A stretch of 46,551 bases of DNA from assembly GCA_963808125.1 (NCBI GenBank), contig CAWEEP010000025.1, positions 1 through 46,551 of the forward strand. The letters are read 5' to 3'. Every line of letters begins with the position of its first letter. The first letter of the stretch is position 1. The notes below the pieces were generated by a model. The model worked only from the letters and a program-made list of their open reading frames with translations, had not been told where the DNA came from and made no database searches. Source of the DNA: CAWEEP01 sp963808125 (GTDB lineage Bacteria; Chloroflexota; Dormibacteria; Aeolococcales; Aeolococcaceae). Shown here one piece after another: positions 35,213 through 43,686 of this stretch. The translations under genes were made by a program, and so were the position numbers.

Positions 35213-36343
35213 CTAACTGGCCGCCCAGACGGGGGCCGAGGTGGCGTCGAGATCAAGGTCCGTGGTGACCATGGTCGGCGTGGAAAGGCTCCCCGTGTTG
35301 ACCCGGGAGATGTGCCAGAGCTGGAAGTAGCCGTTGCCCGCCGATGACGAGGGGGCGAGGTAGAGGAGGTCGTCGCCGCTCGGGGACCACGACGGCGACG
35401 CCGCCATGGTGCCGGTGACCACGTAGGTGAGGGGACCGATCCCCGCCGTCAGGCTGAAGCTGGCGAGCACCAGGTCGGCCTCGGTGCTGCTCGGGCTGCA
35501 GATCATGGCGATCATGGTGTCGCTGGGGTTGAGGGCGGGCTCGGAGCAGTTCTGCGCCGGCTGCGTCAGCGGTGTCCCGTCGGTCCTTGGGGTGGGGTCG
35601 AGCCGGATCTGGCTCACCTCCTGTCCTGGCAGGGCAGCGGGGACCGCGGTGCTCACCTGATCGCCGTTGTTCGCGGCCTCGTATTTGACGTAGAGGAGGT
35701 GGCCGCCCAGCAGCGGCACCGGGCTGACGTCGCCGCCCGTGTACCAGTCGGGACCGCTGACCTGGGTCATCGTCTTGCCGGCCTCGGCGCGGTCGATGGT
35801 GCTCCCCAGCGGCGCCTTCCAGACGGCGAGGTCGACCTGGTACGGGTTGCTGTCGTCGGGCTCCTTCGGCCAGTCGTAGCTGAAGTAGACGTCACCGTCC
35901 GGCCCAACCGTCGGGTAGAAGATCCAGTTGTTGTTGGTCAGGTCGATGCCGTTCTGCGCGGCTGTCGCGGCATCCTGACTGAGCTGGGTGCGGATCGAGC
36001 CGTCGAGGTTGAGCTCGTAGAGGTCGGAATAGAGGTTGGGGGTCTCCTTGACGGCGAGCAGGCCCGTGCCGCCGGGGAGCAGCGACGGCTGCATCCAGCC
36101 CTGTCCCTGGGGCTGGAGCTGGATCACCCTGGTGCCGTCAATGGCGAAGAGGCCGCCGCCGTCGGCGAAGTAGACGATGCCGGAAAGGGCCGCCTTCTGG
36201 GCGATGACATCGTGGGTGGGCTTGTCGGGGGCGGCGAAGGCCTTGCTCGTCCGGCTTGCCAGGTAGCGGTTCACGCCCACGCCGAAGGCCGCCATGAGTT
36301 CGAGGATGACCACGACGGTCAGCATCTTGCCAGCCCGCTTCAT
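35213..36343 (-). CDS. Membrane-anchored TolB-like beta-propeller protein
   Basis: Predicted exported protein of 376 aa. The start MKRAGKMLTVVVILELMAAFGVGVNR is a signal anchor. The rest is built of repeated strand blocks of propeller type: GIVYFADGGGLFAIDGTRV, WMQPSLLPGGTGLLAVKE, SEPALNPSDTMIAMICS and ASPSWSPSGDDLLYLAPS, the last matching PD40/WD40-like repeats. The fold is inferred from the repeats; no catalytic site is seen. The ATG at 36343 overlaps the stop of the LCP gene (ATGA), so the two are co-translated. It may bind wall polymer or act with the LCP protein. An upstream ATG would add 15 residues of shadow sequence. Confidence 0.78.
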   Translation of the reverse strand: MKRAGKMLTVVVILELMAAFGVGVNRYLASRTSKAFAAPDKPTHDVIAQKAALSGIVYFADGGGLFAIDGTRVIQLQPQGQGWMQPSLLPGGTGLLAVKETPNLYSDLYELNLDGSIRTQLSQDAATAAQNGIDLTNNNWIFYPTVGPDGDVYFSYDWPKEPDDSNPYQVDLAVWKAPLGSTIDRAEAGKTMTQVSGPDWYTGGDVSPVPLLGGHLLYVKYEAANNGDQVSTAVPAALPGQEVSQIRLDPTPRTDGTPLTQPAQNCSEPALNPSDTMIAMICSPSSTEADLVLASFSLTAGIGPLTYVVTGTMAASPSWSPSGDDLLYLAPSSSAGNGYFQLWHISRVNTGSLSTPTMVTTDLDLDATSAPVWAAS

Positions 36344-37455
36344 ACGGCCGGGAAGTATTGATGGACGAAGGGGAGGATGGCCCCCCAATCCGGAGCCAGG
36401 GCGTCTTCGCCATCCTCCACCACGCTGGAGAATTGGGTCAGGAAGACGTGCTGGATCTGGCCCGCGCCGATGTCCTGGGCGATGCCGAGGAGCGAGGGGA
36501 ACTGGGTGAGGGGGACATCGGTCAGGACCTCGTCGGAGAGCGCCGACGCCAGCCGGGGGATGTCGCCCACGCTCAGCTGCGAGATCTTCTGCCGCAGGGC
36601 GACCAGGACCTGCTGCTGGCGCACGGCCCGGCCGAGGTCGGAGGCGATGTCGTCGTGGCGGGAGCGGACGTACTCCATGGCCTGTTCGCCGTCCATGTGC
36701 TGGGGGCCGGGAAGCACCGCCACCCGCGCGTAGGAGTTCGGGTTGCTGCTGGTCAGGTCACCGGGATAGAAGTCGTCGAGGACCGGATGGCTGGTGACGA
36801 GGTCGATACCGCCGACCTCGTCGATGAGATCCACGAGACCCTGGAGCCCAATCCAGACATAGTGGTCCACCTGCACGTCGAAGTCCTCTTCGACAGTGGC
36901 GATCGCCTCCGACACCCCTCCGTCGCCGTAGGCGGAGTTGATCTTGTTCTCCCCCCCGCCGGAGAGCGGAACGTACAGGTCGCGGGGGATGGAGAGCATG
37001 GTCACCTGGTCGGCGGCGGGGTCGACCCGGACCAGGATCATCGACTGGGTGAGCACGTTGACGCTCCGCCCCGACGGGCCGAACTTGCCGTCGTTGTCGG
37101 AGCCGAGGAGGAGGACCGTGAAGGGGGCTCCCGCCGCCGCCGGCGTCGAGGCGGCGGGTGTTGCGGTCGGCGTGGCCCCGGGGCTGACCGACCCCACCGG
37201 CTTCGGCGTCGGGGTGGCGAAGGAGTGGCCGGTGATGTGGATGGCGGCGTCGATGGCGGGGAGGAAGAAGGTCACCGCCCCGCCCGCTCCGGAGAGGAGG
37301 AAGCCAACCAGGGTGAGGGCGACCCAGCGCATGCGGGGGATGGGGTAGTTGTAGCGGGACCGGCGCCGTCGCGGTGAGCGGGAGCCACGAGCCCGCCCCG
37401 AATCCCCCGTCGGCGGGTCTCGAAGCGGCGGCTCGGAAGGGGAGCGCGGATTCAT
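36340..37455 (-). CDS. LytR-CpsA-Psr (LCP) family wall polymer ligase
   Basis: Membrane enzyme (371 aa) that joins glycopolymers to peptidoglycan or related wall polymers. A basic cytosolic tail (about 1-40) with SRYNYPIPRMR precedes one transmembrane helix (about 43-65) and a Pro/Thr-rich linker. The LCP domain then shows VLLLGSDNDGKFGPSGRSVNVLTQSMILVRVDPAADQVTMLSIPRDLYV, ENKINSAYGDGG, VDHYVWIGLQGLVDLIDEVGGI, and GEQAMEYVRSRHDDIASDLGRAVRQQQVL, with the Arg and Asp residues that bind the polyprenyl pyrophosphate head. The ATG at 37455 is preceded by AGAGG 5 nt upstream. Its neighbour is the TolB-like protein; the polymer it attaches is unknown. Confidence 0.93.
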   Translation of the reverse strand: MNPRSPSEPPLRDPPTGDSGRARGSRSPRRRRSRYNYPIPRMRWVALTLVGFLLSGAGGAVTFFLPAIDAAIHITGHSFATPTPKPVGSVSPGATPTATPAASTPAAAGAPFTVLLLGSDNDGKFGPSGRSVNVLTQSMILVRVDPAADQVTMLSIPRDLYVPLSGGGENKINSAYGDGGVSEAIATVEEDFDVQVDHYVWIGLQGLVDLIDEVGGIDLVTSHPVLDDFYPGDLTSSNPNSYARVAVLPGPQHMDGEQAMEYVRSRHDDIASDLGRAVRQQQVLVALRQKISQLSVGDIPRLASALSDEVLTDVPLTQFPSLLGIAQDIGAGQIQHVFLTQFSSVVEDGEDALAPDWGAILPFVHQYFPAV

Positions 37456-37694
37456 CCAACCTCTGACGTGGACGCCAGCGCGGCAGGGACGCACAGCGCC
37501 GACTGCGGCACGCTGGCCATGGGCGGTGGACCTCTGGGGCTTGGGGACGGGCGCCGCTCCCCGCCGGCCGACCCTCAGCCGGCCCGATCATAGCCGGAGG
37601 GGCACGGTCATCGGGGGCCGGCTCTTGGCGCCGGGCCGAGGGCTGGTGGCTGGGACGGCGGGCGCCTCTCCCCCCGTACTACCGTCGGAGTGCC

Positions 37695-39188
37695 ATGCGG
37701 CGAGAGCGGATCGACGCCGACCAGGCCTTCTTCGCGGAGAGGCTGTCGGGGCGCGCCGCCGGCCGTGGCCGGAGCCTGGCCCGGGCGCGGGCTCTGGCGC
37801 CGCACCTGGGCATCGACGTGGCGGCGTGGCGGGCGAGAGCGGACAGCGTCATCACCGTGGTGGGCTCGAAGGGGAAGGGCACCGCCGTCACCTTCGCCTC
37901 GGCGACGCTGGCGGCGGCCGGCCTGCGGGTTGGCACCCTGACCAGCCCCGGCCTGCGGAGCAATCGAGAGCGGATCCGCATCGACGGGCGGGCCATCTCA
38001 CCCCCCGAGTACGCCGCGCTGGTGAACGCGGTGTCGGCGACGCTCGCGCGGGTCGGTGCCGACCTTCCCGACGACGGATACCTGTCGCCGAGCGGCCTCT
38101 TCACGCTGACCGCGCTGCGCCACTTCGGCGACGCCGGCTGCGACGCCGTGGTCCTGGAGGCGGGTATGGGCGGGCGCTCCGATGAGGTCTCGTTGGTCGC
38201 CGCGGGGGTTGCCGCCATCTCCGTCATCTTCGGTGAGCACCTCGGCATCCTCGGCGACAGCGTGGCCGCCATCGCCGCCGAGAAGGCCGGGGTCGTCGCG
38301 CCGGAGACGCGCACCGTGGTCGCCCTCGTCCAGGAGGACCCCGCCGCGGAGAGCTCGATCGCCGAAACGGTGCGAGCCCACGGCTGCGCGTTCCACGTGG
38401 TCGGACCGGCCGGAATGCCGGGCGTGGCGGCGGCCTCCGTTCCCGGGCTGGGGGCCTCAAGCGCATGCCTGGGGGTGGCGGCGGGCCTTTCGCTCCTTGA
38501 AATCCGCGGCCATCCCTCCCCCGGCGAAGCGGCCCTCAGGGCAACGCTGGAGAGCGTCCGCCTCCCCGGACGCCTGAGCCGGCACCAGCTCCAGGGTCAG
38601 GACTGGATCGTGGACTGCGCCACCAACCCGGCCGCCATCGCCGCCGCCCTCGCCCACTCCACCCTCTCGATGGGGCCGCCTTCGTCAGTCCTCGCCTTCA
38701 TCCCCCCGCGTCGCGACGCCGCGCCCCTGCTCCAGGCCTTGGACGGACGGCCGGTGGTACGCGTCAGGGGCGGGCCCCCCACGGGCGTACCGGGGAGCGG
38801 GGCGGCAATGCACCTTGAGGAGGTGGACCTCGGCGGCCTGGGGCCGCGGGTGCTCGCCGTTGGGCCCGTCTACTTCGCCGGCGAAGTGCTGGCTTTGCTG
38901 GACGTGGACTGCGAACGCAGCTTTGTGCCGGCGCCGCGTGAACTCGGCGCTCGACCGGTCCCCAGCCTGACCCGGGAGGCGGAACCGGCGGCCCGGAGCC
39001 TCAGACACCGTGGAAGTTGTCGTTCCACCGCCAGACGGTCGACGAGCCGCGATCCGTGCCGAGCACGGAGACCGCCGCCGGCGAGAGGGCGAGGTGCTCG
39101 GCCGCCGCCGCCGGCAGGTCGCACCACCTGGCCGCCAGGATGCGCAGGAAGTGGCCGTGGGCGAAGAGGGCCACGTCGCCCTGGATGA
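37695..39188 (+). CDS. folC: Folylpolyglutamate synthase/dihydrofolate synthase-like Mur ligase, C-terminal end doubtful
   Basis: Mur-ligase-fold enzyme that adds glutamate to folates. VVGSKGKGTAVTFASATLAAAGL is the FolC P-loop (usually GTNGKGS, here GSKGKGT), followed by VGTLTSPGLRSNRERIRIDGRAIS, VLEAGMGGRSDEVSLV (the DATN-like region), and FGEHLGILGDSVAAIAAEKAGVV, all FolC signatures. The last 65 residues (after LALLDVDCERSFVPA) run antisense over the histidine phosphatase gene and look like a wrong frame. A one-base error near 38,930 would give a stop at 38970. A small ribosome binding site GGAG lies 4-6 nt before the ATG. The exact substrate is assumed from the family. Confidence 0.8.
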   Translation: MRRERIDADQAFFAERLSGRAAGRGRSLARARALAPHLGIDVAAWRARADSVITVVGSKGKGTAVTFASATLAAAGLRVGTLTSPGLRSNRERIRIDGRAISPPEYAALVNAVSATLARVGADLPDDGYLSPSGLFTLTALRHFGDAGCDAVVLEAGMGGRSDEVSLVAAGVAAISVIFGEHLGILGDSVAAIAAEKAGVVAPETRTVVALVQEDPAAESSIAETVRAHGCAFHVVGPAGMPGVAAASVPGLGASSACLGVAAGLSLLEIRGHPSPGEAALRATLESVRLPGRLSRHQLQGQDWIVDCATNPAAIAAALAHSTLSMGPPSSVLAFIPPRRDAAPLLQALDGRPVVRVRGGPPTGVPGSGAAMHLEEVDLGGLGPRVLAVGPVYFAGEVLALLDVDCERSFVPAPRELGARPVPSLTREAEPAARSLRHRGSCRSTARRSTSRDPCRARRPPPARGRGARPPPPAGRTTWPPGCAGSGRGRRGPRRPG

Positions 39189-39612
39189 CGCGGACCCGCA
39201 CGATGACGGACTCGGCGCGCCGCGCAACGTCGTCGATCGTCTCGCCACCCATGACGCCGTCCTTCCAGATGGTCCAGCTGGGGCGCTCGACCTGGATCTC
39301 GTCCGCCGTCCGCCCCTCGTATGCGCCGTAGTCCCATTCCTGCATCCGGGGATCCACCTGCGCCCCCCGCGCGAAGCCGGCGAGCTCGCAGGTGCGCCGC
39401 GCCCGCTGCAGCGGGCTGACCAGCACGGTGGCGGCGGCCCATCCCCGCAGGTGACGGCGCAGCCGGCGCGCCTGCGCCTCACCCTCGGCATCGAGGGGGA
39501 GGTCACGCCGCCCGGTGTGGCGGCCGCTGCGGCTCCATTCGGTCTCCCCGTGGCGGACGAGGAGCACCCTCCGGGCCGGGTCCGTCGGGGGCCCCTCGCC
39601 GGTCGGCGTCAT
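39001..39612 (-). CDS. Histidine phosphatase family protein (phosphoglycerate mutase-like)
   Basis: Predicted 203-aa phosphatase. VLLVRHGETEWSRSGRHTGRRDLPL carries the catalytic His in RHG and the phosphate-binding Arg; LVSPLQRARRTCELAG holds the second Arg; WDYGAYEGRTADEI the catalytic Glu/Asp region; and VALFAHGHFLRILAARW the second active His. This matches the broad-specificity phosphatase/PGM branch. The ATG at 39612 overlaps the stop of the GlsB gene (ATGA), so the pair is co-translated. Its 3' end overlaps the doubtful end of the FolC-like frame. The substrate is unknown. Confidence 0.92.
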   Translation of the reverse strand: MTPTGEGPPTDPARRVLLVRHGETEWSRSGRHTGRRDLPLDAEGEAQARRLRRHLRGWAAATVLVSPLQRARRTCELAGFARGAQVDPRMQEWDYGAYEGRTADEIQVERPSWTIWKDGVMGGETIDDVARRAESVIVRVRVIQGDVALFAHGHFLRILAARWCDLPAAAAEHLALSPAAVSVLGTDRGSSTVWRWNDNFHGV

Positions 39613-39986
39613 CGCCGGGCGACGCGGTTCCTGGCCGCCCGGCGGCGTCCCCGCGGGGTGAGGAGGCTGATCAGGGCGAGAAGTAGGACGGCGCCGACGA
39701 AGGCGACGAGGATGTCCTCGATCAGACCCGCCAGCCCGCCGCCACCGATGAGGCCGGGGCTCAACTGGTCGATGATCAGCCCGCCGATCAGGGCTCCGAT
39801 CAGGCCGACGGCGATGTCGAGGAGGCAGCCGAGGCCGCTCCCCCACACCAGCCGGCCGGCCAGGGCGCCGGCGATGAGCCCGATGATCAACCAGGTGATC
39901 AACTGATGGGTGGCGATGTCGACGACGGCCAGCACGGCGGTTAACCCTACCCGCCGGGACCGCGGTTGCGGATGAGCCGCCACCAC
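39609..39986 (-). CDS. GlsB/YeaQ/YmgE-family small membrane protein
   Basis: Predicted stress-type membrane protein (125 aa). The region LITWLIIGLIAGALAGRLVW, GCLLDIAVGLIGALIGGLII and ILVAFVGAVLLLALISLL gives three helices with Gly-rich packing, typical of the transglycosylase-associated YeaQ/GlsB family. The first 20 residues are polar and may not be translated; GTG starts in LTAVLAVVD are alternatives. It ends with a basic tail. The stop overlaps the histidine phosphatase start. No direct function is known for the family. Confidence 0.87.
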   Translation of the reverse strand: MVAAHPQPRSRRVGLTAVLAVVDIATHQLITWLIIGLIAGALAGRLVWGSGLGCLLDIAVGLIGALIGGLIIDQLSPGLIGGGGLAGLIEDILVAFVGAVLLLALISLLTPRGRRRAARNRVARR

Positions 39987-40003
39987 CGCCGTTCCCGTCT
40001 GGG

Positions 40004-40009
40004 TACGAT
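40004..40009 (+). promoter_or_regulatory. Putative leaderless -10 box (TACGAT) for mscS
   Basis: TACGAT ends 9 nt before the ATG at 40019, with spacer GGCAAGCTG lacking a ribosome binding site. It fits the TANNNT leaderless pattern and is divergent from the GlsB gene. Confidence 0.5.
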
Positions 40010-40018
40010 GGCAAGCTG

Positions 40019-40903
40019 ATGCTGAGAGTTCTGTCGGCGACGGTGACGGCGCCGTCGGCGAGCGTCCAGAACTGCCCCAACAACCTCTTCCAGTTCGTCT
40101 GCAGCGCCATTCAGGGGCGGGTCGGCGACCGGAACGCTCTCGGGACGGTGGCCCAGGGAATCGTCGAGGGAATCGTCCTCTTTGCCGTCATCCTGGTCGC
40201 CGGCAGGGTGATCCGCGGCGTGGTGGTCGGCCACCTCGAGCGCGGGGGGCGCGACCCGCAGATCCGCACCCTCGTACGCAACGGCATGACGGTGCTCACC
40301 TGGCTCCTCGCCGTCGTCGGCGGGCTGGTCGCCGGAGGGCTCCCGGCAACCTACGTCTTCACCTTCGGCGGCGTCTTCAGCCTGGCCGTCGGCCTCGCCT
40401 TCCAGGACGTCTTCCGCAACGTGCTGGCGGGCATTTTCATCCTGCTGGAGAAACCCTTCCGCATCGGGGACCAGGTGGCCATCGGCGACGTGGAGGGCGT
40501 GGTGCGGACCATCAACCTGCGGACCACCGAAATGCGGACCGGGGACGGCCGCCTGGCGGTCCTGCCCAACCTCACCGCCTTCAACGGGGTGGTCCTGAAC
40601 TCGACGGCTTTCGACCAGCGCCGCTACAGCCTCAGCCTGCCGCTGGAACCGCACGCCGACGTCGCGCGCGCAATGCGCCTGGCCCGTGACGAACTGGCCG
40701 CGACCGCGGCGGTGGCGGCCGAGCCCGCGCCCACGGTCCGGCCGGATGTCGACGCCGCGGGGGGGCGGGCCATCGTCCTCAGCTACTGGCTCGACGGCTC
40801 TGCCGACGCTCCGGAGGTGGTGCGGGCGGACCTCCTCCTCCGGCTCTGGTCGTCTGGCGCGAGCGCCGGGCCGGGCAGCGCGCCGCCGGCCCGGCGTCGC
40901 TGA
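40019..40903 (+). CDS. mscS: Small-conductance mechanosensitive channel (MscS family)
   Basis: Membrane channel of 294 aa that releases solutes on osmotic downshift. A helix at about 45-65 (IVEGIVLFAVILVAGRVIRGVVV) is followed by TM2 (TLVRNGMTVLTWLLAVVGGLVAGG) and the pore helix TYVFTFGGVFSLAVGLAFQDVFRNVLAGIFILLEKPFRIGDQVAI, the MscS signature with the LAFQ/GLAFQD and FRIGD motifs. A beta domain follows (VEGVVRTINLRTTEMRTGDGRLAVLPN) and then the C-terminal alpha-beta region. Two cysteines in QNCPNNLFQFVCSAI lie before the first helix. The ATG has a leaderless -10 box. The assignment is firm. Confidence 0.92.
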   Translation: MLRVLSATVTAPSASVQNCPNNLFQFVCSAIQGRVGDRNALGTVAQGIVEGIVLFAVILVAGRVIRGVVVGHLERGGRDPQIRTLVRNGMTVLTWLLAVVGGLVAGGLPATYVFTFGGVFSLAVGLAFQDVFRNVLAGIFILLEKPFRIGDQVAIGDVEGVVRTINLRTTEMRTGDGRLAVLPNLTAFNGVVLNSTAFDQRRYSLSLPLEPHADVARAMRLARDELAATAAVAAEPAPTVRPDVDAAGGRAIVLSYWLDGSADAPEVVRADLLLRLWSSGASAGPGSAPPARRR

Positions 40904-41215
40904 GGCCGTCACCGCGGCCCTCCCAGAACCGTGCGCGGCTGGTCGGGCCCAGAGGCCCGACAGCCGCCGCCGACACACACCGCGGCTGATCTCGAGGATG
41001 CCGCGGAACGCAGCCCCCCCGGGGCGTCGCCTGCTTTCGCACCGCATCCGCCGGTGGATGGCGGATGGCGAGATCGTACGGGGCGGCGGCGGTGCCCGTC
41101 CGGCCCGTTTGAATACCGTGAAGCGCTGTTGCGCCTGCGCATCCGGTTGTGGTGGCGGCTGCCGGACCGTGATGACGGTGTTGCCGGGCCGTGAAGAAGC
41201 GCTGGACGAGCGCGA
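40904..41215. other. Gene-free convergent gap with one hairpin
   Basis: No ORF in the 312 bp between mscS and the L25 gene looks real. CATCCGCC-GGTGGAT-GGCGGATG at 41045-41067 is a perfect 8-bp hairpin that may serve as a terminator for one or both genes; a T-run is missing. Beyond it I see nothing. Confidence 0.4.
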
Positions 41216-41581
41216 TCAGGCCTCGGGCGGGGTCTCCGTCTTGCCGGTCGCGTCGATCGCAGCGGCCGGCGCGGCCTCCACCGGAGCGGCGACCTCCTCC
41301 TCGACCACGACCCGGAGCGGCGCGACCTTGGCGATCATCTCGTCCAGGTCGACGTGAGCTCCCAGGCGTACCCCCTTGGGCAATTCGACGTCGCGGACGT
41401 GCAGTCCCTGGTCGACCTCGACGAGCCCGCTGACATCGACGTTGAGCTGGGCGGGGAGATCTGAGGGCAGGCATTCCACGGCGAGTGTCGTCGCCAGCTG
41501 CTGGAGGAGGCCGAGCTTCAGGGTGGTGACCGCCGGGGCGTCGCCGACCAGGACCAGGGGCACATCCACGGAGCGCAACGC
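41216..41581 (-). CDS. rplY: 50S ribosomal protein L25/general stress protein Ctc, C-terminal part only
   Basis: TL5/CTC-type L25 protein binds 5S rRNA. Only the second half is present: VDVPLVLVGDAPAVTTLKLGLLQQLATTLAVECLPSDLPAQLNVDVSGLVEVDQGLHVRDVELPKGV, then an acidic Ala/Glu tail and stop at 41216. The N-terminal RNA-binding domain, which should lie upstream on the minus strand past about 41,575, is missing and replaced by trehalose synthase sequence on the other strand. The ATG at 41599 belongs to that foreign sequence. The gene is therefore cut at the join. I expect an intact gene in the real genome. Confidence 0.88.
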   Translation of the reverse strand, partial: ALRSVDVPLVLVGDAPAVTTLKLGLLQQLATTLAVECLPSDLPAQLNVDVSGLVEVDQGLHVRDVELPKGVRLGAHVDLDEMIAKVAPLRVVVEEEVAAPVEAAPAAAIDATGKTETPPEA

Positions 41582-41582
41582 C
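41570..41582. other. Junction between two unrelated sequences (likely assembly join)
   Basis: Left of here the minus strand encodes L25. Right of here the plus strand encodes trehalose synthase, starting mid-domain at ERNAGFSRANPQ. Both are conserved domains cut without linker. Base composition, codon use and frameshift density all change at this point. Confidence 0.8.
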
Positions 41583-42074
41583 GGCTTTTCGCGCGCCAAC
41601 CCGCAGCGGCTCTACCTGCCGGTGGTCATCGACCCGGAATATCACTACGAAGCGGTCAACGTCCCGTCCAGCAAGGCAACCAGCACTCGCTGCTCTGGTG
41701 GATGAAACGCCTGATCGCCCTGCGCAAGCGTTACCGGGCATTCGGCCGCGGCTCAATCGAATTCCTTTTTCGAAAACCACCGCGTCGTCGCCTCTATCGC
41801 AATTCGATTCCCACCTGCTGATCGTGGCCAATCTCTCGCGCATGCCCAGTACCTCGAACTCGATCTTTCGGCGTTCAAGGAGTGGGTGCCGATCGTGCTT
41901 TCGGTTCGACGGGCTTTCCGCCCATCGGCAACTCCCCTACCTGCTCACGCTGGGCGGCCATGCGTTTTACTGGTTTTCGCTCGATCCGCCGCAAGCCCGC
42001 CTGGAGGCCCAGCCGCGAACATCCGCGGTGGAGCGGCTGCCGGGCTATGTTTCAACAACGGCCTGGCCGGACTC
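41571..42074 (+). pseudogene. treS: Trehalose synthase (TreS) C-terminal part, 5' cut and frameshifted
   Basis: End of the alpha-amylase-family trehalose synthase, which interconverts maltose and trehalose. RNAGFSRANPQRLYLPVVID and PEYHYEAVN are highly conserved just before the C-terminal domain. After that the frame changes repeatedly, yet the expected text can be followed: WWMKRLIALRKRYRAFGRGS, HLLIVANLSR, LDLSAFKEWVP, GFPPIGNSP, LLTLGGHAFYWFSLDPP. At least four indels are needed. The catalytic half lies beyond the join and is absent. It runs on without a stop into a maltokinase domain, as in TreS-maltokinase fusion proteins. Confidence 0.8.
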
Positions 42075-43686
42075 TTTACGGACCTGCGCAATCGCCGCTG
42101 GCCGCCCTGCTGCCCGACACCCTCAGGAATAGCCACTGTCGGCGACAGGTACCCGCACGATTAAGGCCGTCGAGATCCGCGAGGTCATACCCAATGCTTG
42201 CGACGGCACCGAGCCTACCGAGCCCTTCCGACTCAACTACACCGAGGGAGACCCCGAGAGCATTCCTGGCTGCCGCTGGCCTATGCCGTCGGCCAGCGGA
42301 TGGAAGAGCTCCTGCGCGAGCGGCCGCAGGCGGTGCTGGCCCGGCTGGAGCTCAAAGACGAAAACAAACGGGGGATCCTCTTTGACGCGACCGGCGAGAA
42401 GGCTTTCAACATCGCGCTGTTCAACACGATCGCCCGCCGGCGCTCGCACAAGGGACTCAACGGCGAATTTCAGGGCCATACCACCCGCCGCTTCCGTCAC
42501 CTGCGCGGAAGCGCCGACGCCCCGCTCGAGCCCGCCGCGGCGCGCGGCGCAAAGCCACACCTGATCGTTTTCGGCGACCGCCTGATCTTGAAACTCTTTC
42601 GCCGGATGAAGCCCGGCATCAACCCCGATCTGGAGATGTGCCAGCATCTACCGAAAAGGCCGGTTCAAGAACGCCCCCGCGGTGGCAGGCTGGATTGACT
42701 ATCATTTTCCAAAATACGAACCGGTCACCCTGGCCATTCTGCAGAATTGTCCCCAACGAAGGCGACGCCTGGGCACTACACCTGCGCCACCTCGAGCCAC
42801 TACTCGAGGCCGCGCTGACCCACCCCGCCAGAAGCCGCCGTCCCCCGCCAGCAGGACCCGCTGTTCGCGCTGATCAACGAGGCGATCCCCGGCCCGGCCC
42901 AGGACCTGATCGGCCATTACCTCGATTGGCGCCGCCTGCTGGTGAGCGCACCGCCGAAATGCACCTGGCGCTGGCCGACGCCGGCAGCGACCCTCGTTCG
43001 CGCCCGAACCGTTCAGCCTGCTCTACCAGCGCTCGCTTTATCAATCGATGCGTAACCGCACCGGCCAGTTCTTTCAGCTCTTGCGCAGCCGGCTCGAACA
43101 ATTGCCCGAAGCGGTCCACGCGACGCCCAGCGCGTGCTCGATCTGAAGACTGAAATCCTGCGCCTTTACCGCACGGTCATCGAACGGCGGCTTCAGACCA
43201 CCCGCATCCGTATCCACGGCGACTTCCACCTGGGCCAGATTCTTACACCGGCAAGGATTTCATCATTATCGATTATGAGGGCGAGTCGGCCCGCCCGATC
43301 AGCGAGAGGCGATTTAAACGCTCGCCGCGCAACATGGACTGGATGCTGAGGTCATTCATTACGCCGCCCATGCCGGGATGCGATCGGAGGAGGGGCGTGG
43401 CGTCATGGGTTCCAAGGATCTTTCCCTTCTTGAACCGTGGGCGCACTTCTGGTTCGCCTGGGTCGGATCCGGCGAATTCCTGAAAGCCTATTTCGACAAT
43501 GTGGGTGCGGCCCTTTTCCTGCCGGCGACCTCCGAGGAGCGCCATCTGCTGCTGAACATGTACTGTTCAAAAAGGCGGTCTACGAATTGCGCTACGAACT
43601 GAGCGAACCGGCCCGACTGGGTCAACATCCCCTTGCAGGGCATCCTGCTGATCTTAAACCATGGGAGGTCGCCTAGCGATGGCTAG
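42075..43686 (+). pseudogene. Maltokinase domain of a TreS-Mak fusion, heavily frameshifted
   Basis: Maltokinase makes maltose-1-phosphate for the GlgE pathway. Stitching frames gives LLPDTLRNS (Mak N-terminus), KAVEIREVIP, ARLELKDENKRGILFDATGEKAFNIALFNTIARR, LIVFGDRLILKLFRRMKPGINPDLEM, AGWIDYHFPKYEPVTLAILQ, ALINEAIPGPAQDLIGHYLDWRR, the kinase loop IRIHGDFHLGQIL with IIIDYEGE, and RNMDWMLRSFHYAA. The end VNIPLQGILLILNHGRSPSD stops at 43684-43686. The catalytic HGD and DYEGE residues are kept, so the original gene was probably functional and the breaks are errors. It overlaps the next start by 8 nt. Confidence 0.78.

Noticed and set aside
33460..35256. A 598-codon minus-strand frame opposite ftsH
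   Set aside because: It is the antisense of a strongly conserved AAA+ protease and has no domain of its own.
40686..41357. Plus-strand frame bridging mscS and L25
   Set aside because: It is Arg/Pro/Gly-rich, overlaps both real genes and has no recognisable domain.
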